Source: Isochrysis galbana (Eukaryota; Haptophyta; Isochrysidales; Isochrysidaceae). Taken from it: a stretch of 64,000 bases of DNA. Below the pieces are notes generated by a model. The model did not search any database. It saw nothing but the letters and a program-made list of their open reading frames with translations, and was not told the origin of the DNA. This document shows, piece by piece, positions 21,153 through 29,946 of the stretch. The number at the start of each line of letters is the position of its first letter. The stretch's first letter is position 1. Location of the stretch: positions 10,799,072 to 10,863,071 of the forward strand of contig CM030931.1 of the NCBI GenBank assembly GCA_018136815.1. Direction: 5' to 3'. The translations under genes were made by a program, and so were the position numbers.

Positions 21153-22127
21153 GGATGTGTTACCATAGTCAAGCTCTCTAAAAATATTCTGACCCCATGA
21201 TGCAGCGATGTTTTTTTTTAACCAAGGCTCCTCACCTCTAGTCCAGAGTGGGACCGAGTGGAGGTGCGTAATTGAGATCGTGGAAATGCGCGCACGCTTG
21301 AACTCGTGGAAATGCGTGCACTCGTGAACTCGAGATCGTGGGAATGGGCGCACGCTTCGTGGAAATGCGCGCACGCTTGTGAACTCGAGGCGAGATCGTG
21401 GAAATGCGCGCACGCTCGAGATCGTGGGAATGTGGCGAGATCGTGGAAATGCGCGCACGCTTGTGAACTCGAGATCGTGGGAATGTGGCGAGATCGTGGA
21501 AATGCGCGCATCGAGATCGTGGGAATGTGGCGAGATCGTGGAAATGCGCGCACGCTTGTGAACTCGAGATCGTGGGAATCTTGGCGAGATCGTGGGAATG
21601 CGCGCACGCTTGTCGAGCTCGTGGATTTCACCGCCCGCCCCGGGTGGGTGGGGGCGGGCGGGCGGGGCGGCGGGCGGCGGGCGGGCGGCGGGGGGGGCGG
21701 CGGGGGGGGGGCGAACCCGACTTCGTCCGTGGGGACAGAGAGACCCGGATCGATCCGGGTGCGCGCGCGCACCCGCCCTGCGCGCAGACCTCGACAGCGA
21801 AGGAAGAGAGGTGAGGGTGAGGGCGCAGGGACGTGGGGGTCGTGGAGAGGACGAGGTTGAGAGATGCCGGGCCGGTGGAAGCACACGCACCCCGTCCCTT
21901 GCCTTTGCCTCGACCGCCAGGCCCACTCGGCGCGATGCTCACCGCCAGGGCAGAGAGAGCTATGCTCTGCTGCAAAGAGTGTCTCCCCATCACCCTCGCC
22001 AGAGTCACCCCTGTCTCACCCATGCTGTCTGCTGTCCTTGAAGCCCCCAACCCCCGCCCTTGCAAGATTCTTCTCCTGTCTGACCGATGGTCTCCAACCT
22101 TGCCCCTCTCCCCCCAAAACCATAGGC
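21153..22127. repeat. Minisatellite of GAGATCGTGG words, then spacer
   Basis: From 21255 to 21615 the words GAGATCGTGGAAATGCGCGC, ACGCTTGTGAACTC and GAGATCGTGGGAATGTGGC recur at irregular spacing, at least ten times in total. Frames across it give repetitive peptides (FPRSRH, STISPHS) and are not genes. A GC-rich spacer with poly-G runs (21650-21720) follows, then the 5' flank of the next gene. Confidence 0.8.
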
Positions 22128-24191
22128 ATGCATTACCCTCAAGTGAGAATTCGCTACTGTGGCAACGTCTACCGTGTCACCCCCGTCGATTCCATCCAAG
22201 TTCCCACTCGGTCGAATAGCACCAACAGCATGCGGGGCTTTCTACCGCCAGTGCAGTGCGCGACTACTGGAGGCAATCATTCAGGCGGGACCGATTCGCG
22301 GTCGCCCTCTGCGGCGTCGCCAGAGATCACTGGCGCTGCTGGGTACACGGCGCCTGATCCCCATGGCCATCAAGCAATCCACTGCACGTGTGGTGCCAGA
22401 CGCAATGAAAACCGCCCACCACTGAGGAATGCGGGACGATATCGGTGTACGAAATGTCGCCCGCGTGATCGACGGCCGCGTCATCCAACCACCGATGATG
22501 AGTTCAATCATTCGGATTGTGCATCCACCAAGGACAAGTTGCAGAGACTCATGGTTTCTGTTGAGAAGGGCAGGGAGCTATGTCGGAATATCTCGCGCCC
22601 AACACCTTCGAATGCTTCCAACGTAAAGAAGGTGCTGAAGATGATCGCATACAGCTGCAGCAAGGTGGACACCATCGACTGCTTACGTCTCAGGGTCGAG
22701 ACCGATCAAGGACGTTTGTGGGGCTGGTACGAATGCAACGACTTTGGGCCTGACATACCGGGGTTCGAGGACGCTGAGAAAAAGTTCTTCGAGAAACTCC
22801 GTGACGCCGTTCCTCATGAGGCATCGACCGCAGCAGCGCAGCCGGTTGAAGATGACGGGCATGCCTCCCCACAACCTCTCCATGGAGTAGCGGCCACAGC
22901 TGAGCGGCTGGCCGGTGATGAAGGCGATGGCTCGCCCTTGCTTTCCCATGATGCATCGGACACGGCCGAGTGGCCACCTGATGATGAAGGCAATGACGCG
23001 TCCTTGCCTCTCCATGAAGCATCTGCCACGGCCGACCGGCCGGCCGAAGATGACGGCGATGGCTCGCCCTTGCTTTTCCATGAGGCATCGGCGGCAGCCG
23101 AGCGGCCAGCCGATCATGATGGCTCGCCCTTGCTGATCATTGAGGCATCGGTAGCAGCAGAGCGGCCGTCCGATGAAGGCGATAACTCGCCCCTGCCTCC
23201 GAATTCTTTTGGTGGTGAGCATTCTGTCCTCCCGTGTGAGTCTGATTCACACGAATCGCAAAACGGAAACTCTTGTGTGTCGACAATGCATGTTGATGAA
23301 GCGCGATTTCGCCAAGGCTGTCGAAGAAAAAGACGCAGAGCTTCAGGAGACACACCTCGTGTACACGCACGGTGTACCACGCCTTGCATGGCCGGCGGGC
23401 CCGACCACGACCGTCACTCTCGCAACGATGGTGGCGTGGCCAACAGGGCTAACTATGACAGTCACACTCGCAACGATGGTGACGTGGATGACGAAGTGGA
23501 TCGATCATCGCCACCAGTGACATACGGCCCTCACGGACCCAATGCCTTCGGAGTTTACAGCGACACAGGCAACGAAAATCTCACCCTCGCAGATCAAGAC
23601 GACGTCTCGGCCGCTCTCAACGAGTCCCATAGCTCAGAGCGCCAAGAGAGCGCCGGTCCATCAAATGATGGTGGTGAGACGTCTGTTTCAACAATGTCAT
23701 TGGATGCTGCGACCCAAAACAATGCGGGTAGCGGGGCCTCACGACCTCTTGTACATGAAAGTATTCCCGCACTAGATTCCACGACGACGGAGTATCTCCT
23801 CGAGCTGAAAATTCCGGAAAACGTGAGCCAGTTGATAGCCCCTTATGCACTCGCCATCGAGAAGCTAGAGGCCACTTCTGCTGCGCAAGAAGCCCGCATC
23901 ATGGAGCAAAATAAGGAGCTTGCGGCGTACGAGCAACGCACTATGAAGCTAAAGAACTATCTTGCAGCGGCTTTGGAGGTTGAAGATGAGCCCGGCATTC
24001 CTGAAGCAATTAGGGCCGCGCGCGAAAGACTTGCAGTACCTTTTGAGAAGAGCCGCGCGCTCGAGATGCTACACGAAAAAGAGATATTGGCCAAGCGAGC
24101 TCTTCTCCAAGCATTGAAGCAGGTCGAGGATGCGGTGGGCTTCTTCCTCCCGCGCAATTCCATGGCCCGGAACATAGCACGGGGAACATGA
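22128..24191 (+). CDS. Repeat-bearing coiled-coil protein of 687 residues, unknown function
   Basis: The start at 22128 (MHYPQVRIRYCGNVYRVTPV) is preferred over an in-frame ATG at 21864 because the intervening stretch is low-complexity Pro/Ser/Cys. A possible zinc-binding cluster (CTCG...CTKC, about residues 86-112) is followed by a folded-looking block with VKKVLKMIAYSCSKVDTIDC and GRLWGWYECNDFGPDIPG. Residues 229-360 hold six tandem repeats of 20-22 residues, consensus HEASxxAERPxxDEGDxSPL, in DNA units of 66 bp. A shorter doublet, RNDGGVANRANYDSHTRNDG, lies near residues 430-450. The last 150 residues form a long coiled coil. No catalytic motif is visible. Single exon; no GA/CT tract precedes it, unlike the conserved host genes. 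Confidence 0.65.
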   Translation: MHYPQVRIRYCGNVYRVTPVDSIQVPTRSNSTNSMRGFLPPVQCATTGGNHSGGTDSRSPSAASPEITGAAGYTAPDPHGHQAIHCTCGARRNENRPPLRNAGRYRCTKCRPRDRRPRHPTTDDEFNHSDCASTKDKLQRLMVSVEKGRELCRNISRPTPSNASNVKKVLKMIAYSCSKVDTIDCLRLRVETDQGRLWGWYECNDFGPDIPGFEDAEKKFFEKLRDAVPHEASTAAAQPVEDDGHASPQPLHGVAATAERLAGDEGDGSPLLSHDASDTAEWPPDDEGNDASLPLHEASATADRPAEDDGDGSPLLFHEASAAAERPADHDGSPLLIIEASVAAERPSDEGDNSPLPPNSFGGEHSVLPCESDSHESQNGNSCVSTMHVDEARFRQGCRRKRRRASGDTPRVHARCTTPCMAGGPDHDRHSRNDGGVANRANYDSHTRNDGDVDDEVDRSSPPVTYGPHGPNAFGVYSDTGNENLTLADQDDVSAALNESHSSERQESAGPSNDGGETSVSTMSLDAATQNNAGSGASRPLVHESIPALDSTTTEYLLELKIPENVSQLIAPYALAIEKLEATSAAQEARIMEQNKELAAYEQRTMKLKNYLAAALEVEDEPGIPEAIRAARERLAVPFEKSRALEMLHEKEILAKRALLQALKQVEDAVGFFLPRNSMARNIARGT
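22815..23200 (+). repeat. 66-bp coding tandem repeat, six units
   Basis: Units begin near 22815, 22881, 22947, 23013, 23079 and 23139, each starting CATGARGCATC or a variant, within the 687-residue gene. Period is 66 bp except for one 60-bp unit, so the reading frame is kept. Units have diverged, which argues for selection on the acidic/Pro-rich peptide rather than very recent expansion. Confidence 0.85.
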
Positions 24192-24895
24192 AGTATTGCA
24201 AAGAGCAAGGAGAATGCATGCCGACACACCTCTGACGCCTTCACCTTCAACCTCGGGGTACAACATTCCATTATGGCGTTGTGATGCGTGCTGTCTTCAA
24301 TTCTCAAATCTGCTATCAAGTAGCATGTGACCAACATGTGCAGTCGTTCTTGTGGCTGCCTTCGACACGAAAGGTGCGGGGATGTGGGTTGTAGGCACTG
24401 GTTTGTAGTAGTAGTAGCCGACGCTATGACGGAGCGTGTTGAGCTATCGATTCTCGTGTGAATGGTATTTGAAAGTCTTAAAATCCGCCGCGGGGGCTAT
24501 CCTTGATGAGAAGATGGGCGTCGGTATCAAAGCTTGGTGAAGTTTGGCCCCTCGGTACGTCTAGTAGAGGTGGGGGAGGCTGGGGTAAAAAAAAACTCTT
24601 GTTGATCCGGAGGGCCAAATTTTTTTTATCGTGGGACCGGGGGAAGATTTCCCCTCGTCTCTCCCCGCTCTAATCTTAATCTATCTGAGCATTAGTACCA
24701 CTACTCTCACTAGCCTGGTACTAACACGACAGCCCTCAGCGCACCTGCCCGTACACCTTGGCGCGTGCTGTTAACACAGATACATACACCTATGCACCCC
24801 TCCAAATCTCCCCCCTCGCATGCCCCCGGCTCCCATTCTAACTCCCCACAAGTTAAAATGGGGGGAAACCCATTGAGGCGGACGGGTCGACGCCG
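24192..24895. other. Intergenic, no gene recognised
   Basis: The stretch holds a short (GTA)n run near 24405 and poly-A and poly-T tracts at 24587 and 24617. A plus-strand frame entering from 24765 belongs to the GC-rich repeat that follows. No feature is supported. Confidence 0.4.
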
Positions 24896-25608
24896 GCCGA
24901 CTCTCCGGGAAAATGCACCGGGGGGGGGGGGAGGAACCTCTCGTCAAAGAAGAAGAACGGCCCTTACCAGCTCACGCCGCGAGCGGATCTCGAGAAATAA
25001 GCAACTGCGCTCCGAGGATACCTGCCACAGGTGTATCCCAAGACGTCTTGAGCCGCTCCCTTCCCATCTCCCTCCTGTCGCCAGCCGCCCCCCTCCGCCC
25101 GTTTACTATTGCAAACAGGTCTCGTTTCTCACCACACTCCATCGGGGGGGGTGCAAATCCCCCCCTCTCCCTCGTTCCATTCTCTTCCGCCCCAGTCCCT
25201 GCGGCGCGTCGCCATGCGGCGCGCCACGGCCTGCTCTCAAAGGTCCTTCAGGGGCGCCCAGAGGGCCAGCAGGGGCAGCTCAGGGGGCAGTGGAGGCTGG
25301 GGCTCAGCCCCTGGCCCCCCCTGCCTCTCCCTCGCTCGCCTCGCTCGCCTTGGGTGCCGCCCTGAGTCCCCTGTCTGCCTGGCGACCAGGGATGGGGGGG
25401 GGTCAGTACGAGAGCTGGCCCATGCGGGCCTGGGAGTGCGGCTCGCGGCCCGCGCCCACTAGGGGTCTGGGCCAGAATGATGATTGCCCAGCCCCTGCCA
25501 GAGGGCAGGGGCTGAGGTTGAATGTACGGGCCCACCCCGGGGGGTGTCCGCGATGGAGAGAGGGGGGCGCGAGGCCCCCATTGACCCCCACTTATAAAAG
25601 TAGGTTGG
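24896..25608 (+). repeat. GC-rich dispersed repeat, full 713-bp copy
   Basis: Runs from GCCGACTCTCCGGG to CTTATAAAAGTAGGTTGG and matches 28260-28970 over its whole length at roughly 85-90 per cent. Internal landmarks are a poly-G run near 24920, GTTTACTATTGCAAAC, CATGCGGCGCGCCACGGCC and the palindromic CCCCTGCCAGAGGGCAGGGG. The open frames inside are not preserved between copies. No terminal inverted repeats or target duplication were identified. Confidence 0.85.
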
Positions 25609-25867
25609 CTCCCCGCTCTAATCCGAATCCGAGGCAGAGCGATGGCGACCGACCCGCCTGACAGGCCGACCTTCGCCGCGCTCCAGCGAGAGCACGGTGG
25701 CGATTAGCCCCCCCTTGTCGCTGGTGTTCGGACTAAATGGTCCGGGGACACCAGTCGGCGGTCTCACCGGCGTTTCATGCCACCGCGAAAAAACACCGCA
25801 TTGTGTTAGCTCTCGTACTCGCCACCATGAAACAATTGGCTTCTGAAACACTTTGCACAAGCTCTTA

Positions 25868-26107
25868 TCATAGCATGAGACACCTGTCCATGCATTCACA
25901 TCGACTTTTGGGTGCAATTGTGAAAAGTCGGTTTTTTTCGTCCCCACCTCTACGTCTACGTCTAGTAGGGCCATCCACATCCTTGCATCTGTCTGGCTGC
26001 TTCTTCGTGAGTACCAACGCGACGACGATGGCGGCGACCACGGTGGCGACGACCACCGCGAGGGCAATCAAAAGTCGTTTCGACGGCATATTTACCCGTA
26101 TTTCCAT
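25868..26107 (-). pseudogene. Partial paralogue of the TM-anchored Cys-rich gene
   Basis: The product begins MEIRVNMPSKRLLIALAVVV and shares about 39 residues with the gene at 37189, including the membrane helix and the TKKQPDRCKDVDG linker, then continues into unrelated basic sequence without the cysteine-rich part. The 50 bp before the start codon is also conserved between the two loci, including CGTTGGAC followed by an A run. The shared upstream DNA shows that the whole locus was duplicated. The ectodomain is missing, so this copy looks non-functional. Confidence 0.6.
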
Positions 26108-26244
26108 GTTTTTTTGTCCAACGTTTGGTGCGAAACAACACGATGCGCTCGCAACATGGGAAGCCTCGCACGTCTCCCCGCCGCCCCCGTGACCCTTGCC
26201 CCCTCCCTTTCACGTGATGGGTTGTGCTCGCTGCCCCACGTTCG

Positions 26245-26604
26245 ATGTTTTTGAACGCACCCGAAGGAGTAAACGCGCGTATTCACGTGCGACACGCATC
26301 GGTATCCTATCCTCTTATTCGGTGGGCCGACTTGTTGTTCGACGAGGAGCAGGAGGTGGGCCCGTTCGTGGTGCGCGTGCTCAGGGGGTCGAGGGAGAAA
26401 ATATTCGTGAAGCTCGGCACCAAGCGGCTCCGCAACCTGACCGATTACTCCAGATTGACCAAGAAGGGCGCGATATCCCCCGGCGACACGTCCACCCTGT
26501 TTCGCTTCTTGGAAAAAAGGCGTAGGAAGAGTGGAGTCCACGCCACCGTCATCAACCACAACCTCGAGGTTGGAGTGCTCCACTTCAAGGTGATGAACGC
26601 GTGA
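26245..26604 (+). CDS. Small basic protein of 119 residues, unknown
   Basis: The ATG at 26245 (MFLNAPEGVNARIHVRHASV) opens a frame with normal amino-acid diversity: an acidic-aromatic stretch (IRWADLLFDEEQEVGPFVV), then a basic half (EKIFVKLGTKRLRNLTDYSR, RFLEKRRRKSGVHA), ending in alternating hydrophobic residues suggestive of beta strands. It has no signal peptide or membrane helix. It is divergent to the partial Cys-rich paralogue, with about 137 bp between the starts. I do not recognise the family. The compact divergent arrangement is unlike the host genes nearby and could reflect a foreign origin. Confidence 0.5.
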   Translation: MFLNAPEGVNARIHVRHASVSYPLIRWADLLFDEEQEVGPFVVRVLRGSREKIFVKLGTKRLRNLTDYSRLTKKGAISPGDTSTLFRFLEKRRRKSGVHATVINHNLEVGVLHFKVMNA

Positions 26605-26751
26605 TCTGAGGTTGGGGCACTGAGAGCAGCACTTTGTGTCCGCGAATTTGCCCGGATCCAACCTCTCTGACCGAGGCTGTCGATCATGTTAGCGACCACA
26701 GATGCTGCCCCCCTACACACTTTGTACCTCCTTCCGCTGCAAGCCTGCACA

Positions 26752-27288
26752 ATGATGTTGAGACGCGAATCTTCTCTGCCACCTGGCTGGCGGTACAAGC
26801 TGTATTCGCCGCTTTCGGTTTACGCGCCTTCCTCCTTCTTCATATCCCTTCTTGGCATCCAAATGTTGTGCCAAAATCTGTGGTGTCCGAATGCTGCGCC
26901 TGGGTGGCCCGCCTTCCCACACGGTGTTATCGAAGCAGTCTGGGTCATTATGCAAGGAGTCATTTCGTACTGCTCAGATGGCCTACGTGTGGGAGCTTCA
27001 TCATGGGCTCACGTTGTAGACCGCTCCACAGCTCCGCTACTCTTCCTGTTGCAGGCTTATAAGTTTGGTTTCCTGTTTCTCCCGTGGATCACATGGCCTG
27101 AGAAAATTTGGACATGGGGCTTTGGTCTCGGTCTTGGATTCCTGATCAAAGGGTGGGACAATCACGCGGCAAAGACCAAAAACCTGGAGCTCTACCGCTT
27201 GACCCATATCTTGTGGCACATCCAACTACCCCTCGTCTTTGGCACGTACAATGTCTTCTTGGTTTGGCGTACTTGTAGAGTGTTCTAG
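26752..27288 (+). CDS. Polytopic membrane protein of 178 residues, unknown
   Basis: I chose the ATG at 26752 (MMLRRESSLPPGWRYKLYSP); an in-frame ATG at 26686 would add 22 residues. Hydrophobic segments suggest three or four membrane helices: SSFFISLLGIQML, HGVIEAVWVIMQGVISY, APLLFLLQAYKFGFLFLPWI and HILWHIQLPLVFGTYNVFLV. A conserved-looking SSWAHVVDRSTA and two His in THILWHIQ, facing the same membrane side, could bind metal or act in catalysis. This is an inference; I do not recognise the family. It ends shortly before the tandem array at 27350. Confidence 0.55.
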   Translation: MMLRRESSLPPGWRYKLYSPLSVYAPSSFFISLLGIQMLCQNLWCPNAAPGWPAFPHGVIEAVWVIMQGVISYCSDGLRVGASSWAHVVDRSTAPLLFLLQAYKFGFLFLPWITWPEKIWTWGFGLGLGFLIKGWDNHAAKTKNLELYRLTHILWHIQLPLVFGTYNVFLVWRTCRVF

Positions 27289-27349
27289 TGATGTGGACTC
27301 TTCAACTTCAATGTTCCAGAGATGCTTTCTGGCTGGATTTAAAAAACGA

Positions 27350-28075
27350 GCGTTCCGCGTGAGGGGGGAGGGGGGAGAACAAACAACTTTCTGGGGAATG
27401 CCGCCCGCTCGTGCAGCCCTCCTCCCCAACTCGTGCAGCGCTCCCAGAGAGTTGTTTGTTAGGGGGAGGGGGGAGAACAAACAACTTTCTGGGGAATGCC
27501 GCCTGCTCGTGCGGCCCTCCTCCCCAACTCGTGCAGCGCTCCCAAAAAGTTGTTTGTTTCCCCCCCTATCCCCTCACGCGGAAGGTTGTCAGATTAGTGC
27601 GCGGTTTTCGACAGGGACGCGCGGTTTTAGAGGGGGCAAATCTGACAACGTTCCGCGTGAGGGGGGAGGGGGGAGAACAAACAACTTTCTGGGGAATGCC
27701 GCCCGCTCGTGCGGCCCTCCTCCCCGACTCGTGCAGCGCTCCCAGGAAGTTGTTGATTTCCCCCCCTACCCCCTCACGCGGAAGGTTGTCAGATTAGTGC
27801 GCGGTTTTCGACGGGAGTGCGCGGGTTTCGAGGGGCCCAAATCTGACAACTTTCCGCGTGAGGGGGGAGGGGGAGAACAAACAACTTTCTGGGGAATGCC
27901 GCCCGCTCGTGCGGCCCTCCTCCCCAACTCGTGCAGCGCTCCCAGGAAGTTGTTGATTTCCCCCCCTACCCCCTCACGCGGAAGGTTGTCAGATTAGTGC
28001 GCGGTTTTCGACGGGAGTGCGCGGTTTTCGAGGGGCCCAAATCTGAGAACTTTCCGCGTGAGGGGGGAGGGGACG
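27350..28075. repeat. 200-bp tandem array built from an inverted-repeat unit
   Basis: TTCCGCGTGAGGGGGGAGGGG recurs at about 27355, 27651, 27852 and 28052, giving a period of about 200 bp (the first interval holds an extra half unit). Each unit also ends with the reverse complement, CCCCTCACGCGGAAGGTTGTCAGA, so every unit has inverted termini, plus a GTGCGCGGTTTTCGA doublet. This looks like a tandemly amplified MITE or a satellite seeded by one. The frames crossing it give a repetitive peptide (TTFWGMPPARAALLP) and are not called. Confidence 0.85.
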
Positions 28076-28169
28076 GTCCGTCTGGGGTCCCTCTGGGGTG
28101 TGCCTCCGAGCCGCCGCGCTCGACCGCGAGTCCAGGCGAAGGGGAAGGGGGAGGGCAAGGGGAGGGGAA

Positions 28170-28258
28170 GGGGGAGAGAGCCGGCGGCAGGAGAGAGAGC
28201 CGGCGGCAGGACAGGAGAGAGCCGGCGGCAGGGCAGGAGAGAGCCGGCGACAGGGCAG
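28170..28258. repeat. Short GAGAGCCGGCGGCAGG tandem repeat
   Basis: Four units of about 20-28 bp (GAGAGCCGGCGGCAGG with variable spacers) lie directly between the 200-bp array and the next dispersed repeat copy. Confidence 0.7.
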
Positions 28259-28259
28259 G

Positions 28260-28970
28260 GCCGACTCTCCGGGGGAAAACACCGGGGGGGGGGGAGGGTC
28301 CTCTCGTCCATGAAGCTGAACGGCCCTTACAGCTCTCGCCGTGAGCGGTCCTCGAGGAATAAAAGACTGCGCCTCGAGATACCTGCCACAAGGGTTCTCG
28401 TAGGCGCCTTGAGCCTCTCCCTCCTCATCTCCCACCTGTCGCCAGCCGCCCCTCTCCGCCCGTTTGCTTACGCAAACGGGTCCCATTTCTTACCGCACTC
28501 CATCGGGGGGGGTGCAAAGCCCCCCCTCTCCCTCTCTCCGTTCTCCTCCACCTGTGTCCCTGCGGCGCGTCGCCATGCGGCGCGCCACGGCCTGCTCTCA
28601 GAGGTCCTTTGGGGGCTCCCAGAGGGCCAGTCAGGGCAGCTCAGGGGGCAGTGGAGGCTAGGGCTCAGCCCCTGGCCCCCCCGCCTCTCCCACGCTTGCC
28701 TCGCTGGCCATAGGAGCCGCCCAGAGGCATCTGTCTGCCTGGCGACCAGGGAAGGGGGGGGGGGTCAGCTCGAGGGCAGGCCCACGCAGGGCGTGGGAGT
28801 GCGAATCACGGCCCGCGCCCACTAGGGGTCTGGGCCAGTGTGATGATTGCCCAGCCCCTGCCAAAGGGCAGGGGCTGTGGTTGATTGTACGGGCCCACCC
28901 CAGGGGGTGTCCGCGATGGAGAGGGGGGGGCGCGAGGCCCCCATTGACCCCTACTTATAAAATTAGGTTG
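28260..28970 (+). repeat. GC-rich dispersed repeat, second full copy (711 bp)
   Basis: Same limits and internal order as 24896-25608, from GCCGACTCTCCGGG to ACTTATAAAATTAGGTTG. The two copies lie in the same orientation 3.3 kb apart, bracketing the small-membrane-protein locus, the polytopic membrane gene and the 200-bp array. Confidence 0.85.
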
Positions 28971-29946
28971 AGTGTCGCGGTTATGTAGTTCGGGGTTTCT
29001 AACGCGGCTAGGATTGGTAGGTGGTCGGAGGCTGATTTCCCCGAGAACCCGAGAATAGGTCTGGGCTGGGCCCTAGTTTGTAGTTTGTGCCGCATTGGAA
29101 CGTGTCTGTCGCCATGCTATGGTATATCCTATCGAGTCTCGTGTAAATGGTGTGCGAAAGTCGCTACCCTTGGTGAACCTAGCGTGGTTTGTCGAACCCC
29201 CATACCCGCTAAAACCCCCTGCTTGGTTTCTCCGATTTCTCTGATCCATGGCACGCCATGGCTTGGATGAATAGCAGAACAGTTGAGGCAAACTGAGACA
29301 TGAGCGCAAAGGCAAAGGTAATGGGGCCACCAATTGCTGCAGCATTCAATACCGCTGGCGTTCGCAAGACACCACTCGCCCATCCAATATCAAAGCGGCA
29401 GGATCTATTGCACAATCGTCAAGCACCAGCGAGAGCTCTGCCGCAACGGCGAGGAGGGCGATGGACAGCCTACGTACACATGGCGCCACCCGTGCGTACA
29501 GATGTAGCGTACAGGTGTAGGAGCGCGCGCAAGCGCGCGAAAAGCAGCATCCGCGGGCGCAGAAGTGTGGCACAGTAGCAGTGGCTCCGGCTAGATTAAG
29601 CTCGTGCCGCTAGCTATGGCTGGGCGCCTGACTCTCCTAGAGGCCGAGCGACCACACGAGAGAATGGCTCACCGAGCAGGCGCGAGCCGCTATCGAGCCA
29701 CATTGCCGTCACGCACACCAGATGTGCCGCGGCGGCACGGCCTTGTGGAGTGGGCAGGCGTGGCTGCTGTGCGCTAACGGCGCATCGGGAATCTCATGTG
29801 TGTTGGCGTAGCGACTCGCCCCGGAGAAATGCCTACGCCGAGCTAGAAAATAGCTGGAAGCTGGCCGTCAAGCCTCTGGCGCTGGAGGGGCCACTTGCTC
29901 ACCACCAGGTATGTACGCACGCCCACTGCAAATGAGCAGGTCGAGG
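28971..29946. other. Intergenic, no gene recognised
   Basis: Nearly 1 kb of moderate GC without repeats. Overlapping minus-strand frames at 29073-29415 and plus-strand frames at 29300-29578 and 29750-29935 have no conserved features. The region probably holds the 3' flank of the sugar porter. Confidence 0.4.

Noticed and set aside
21141-21926. 261-codon minus-strand frame with HDLEFTSVRAFPRSR repeats
   Set aside because: Entirely produced by the GAGATCGTGG minisatellite.
26092-26661. 189-codon minus-strand frame opposite the 119-residue gene
   Set aside because: No motif, and it overlaps the presumed divergent promoter and the sense gene fully.
27239-28825. Repetitive frames with TTFWGMPPARAALLP repeats
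   Set aside because: They follow the 200-bp array unit, change with each unit and run into the GC-rich repeat; no start signal or domain.
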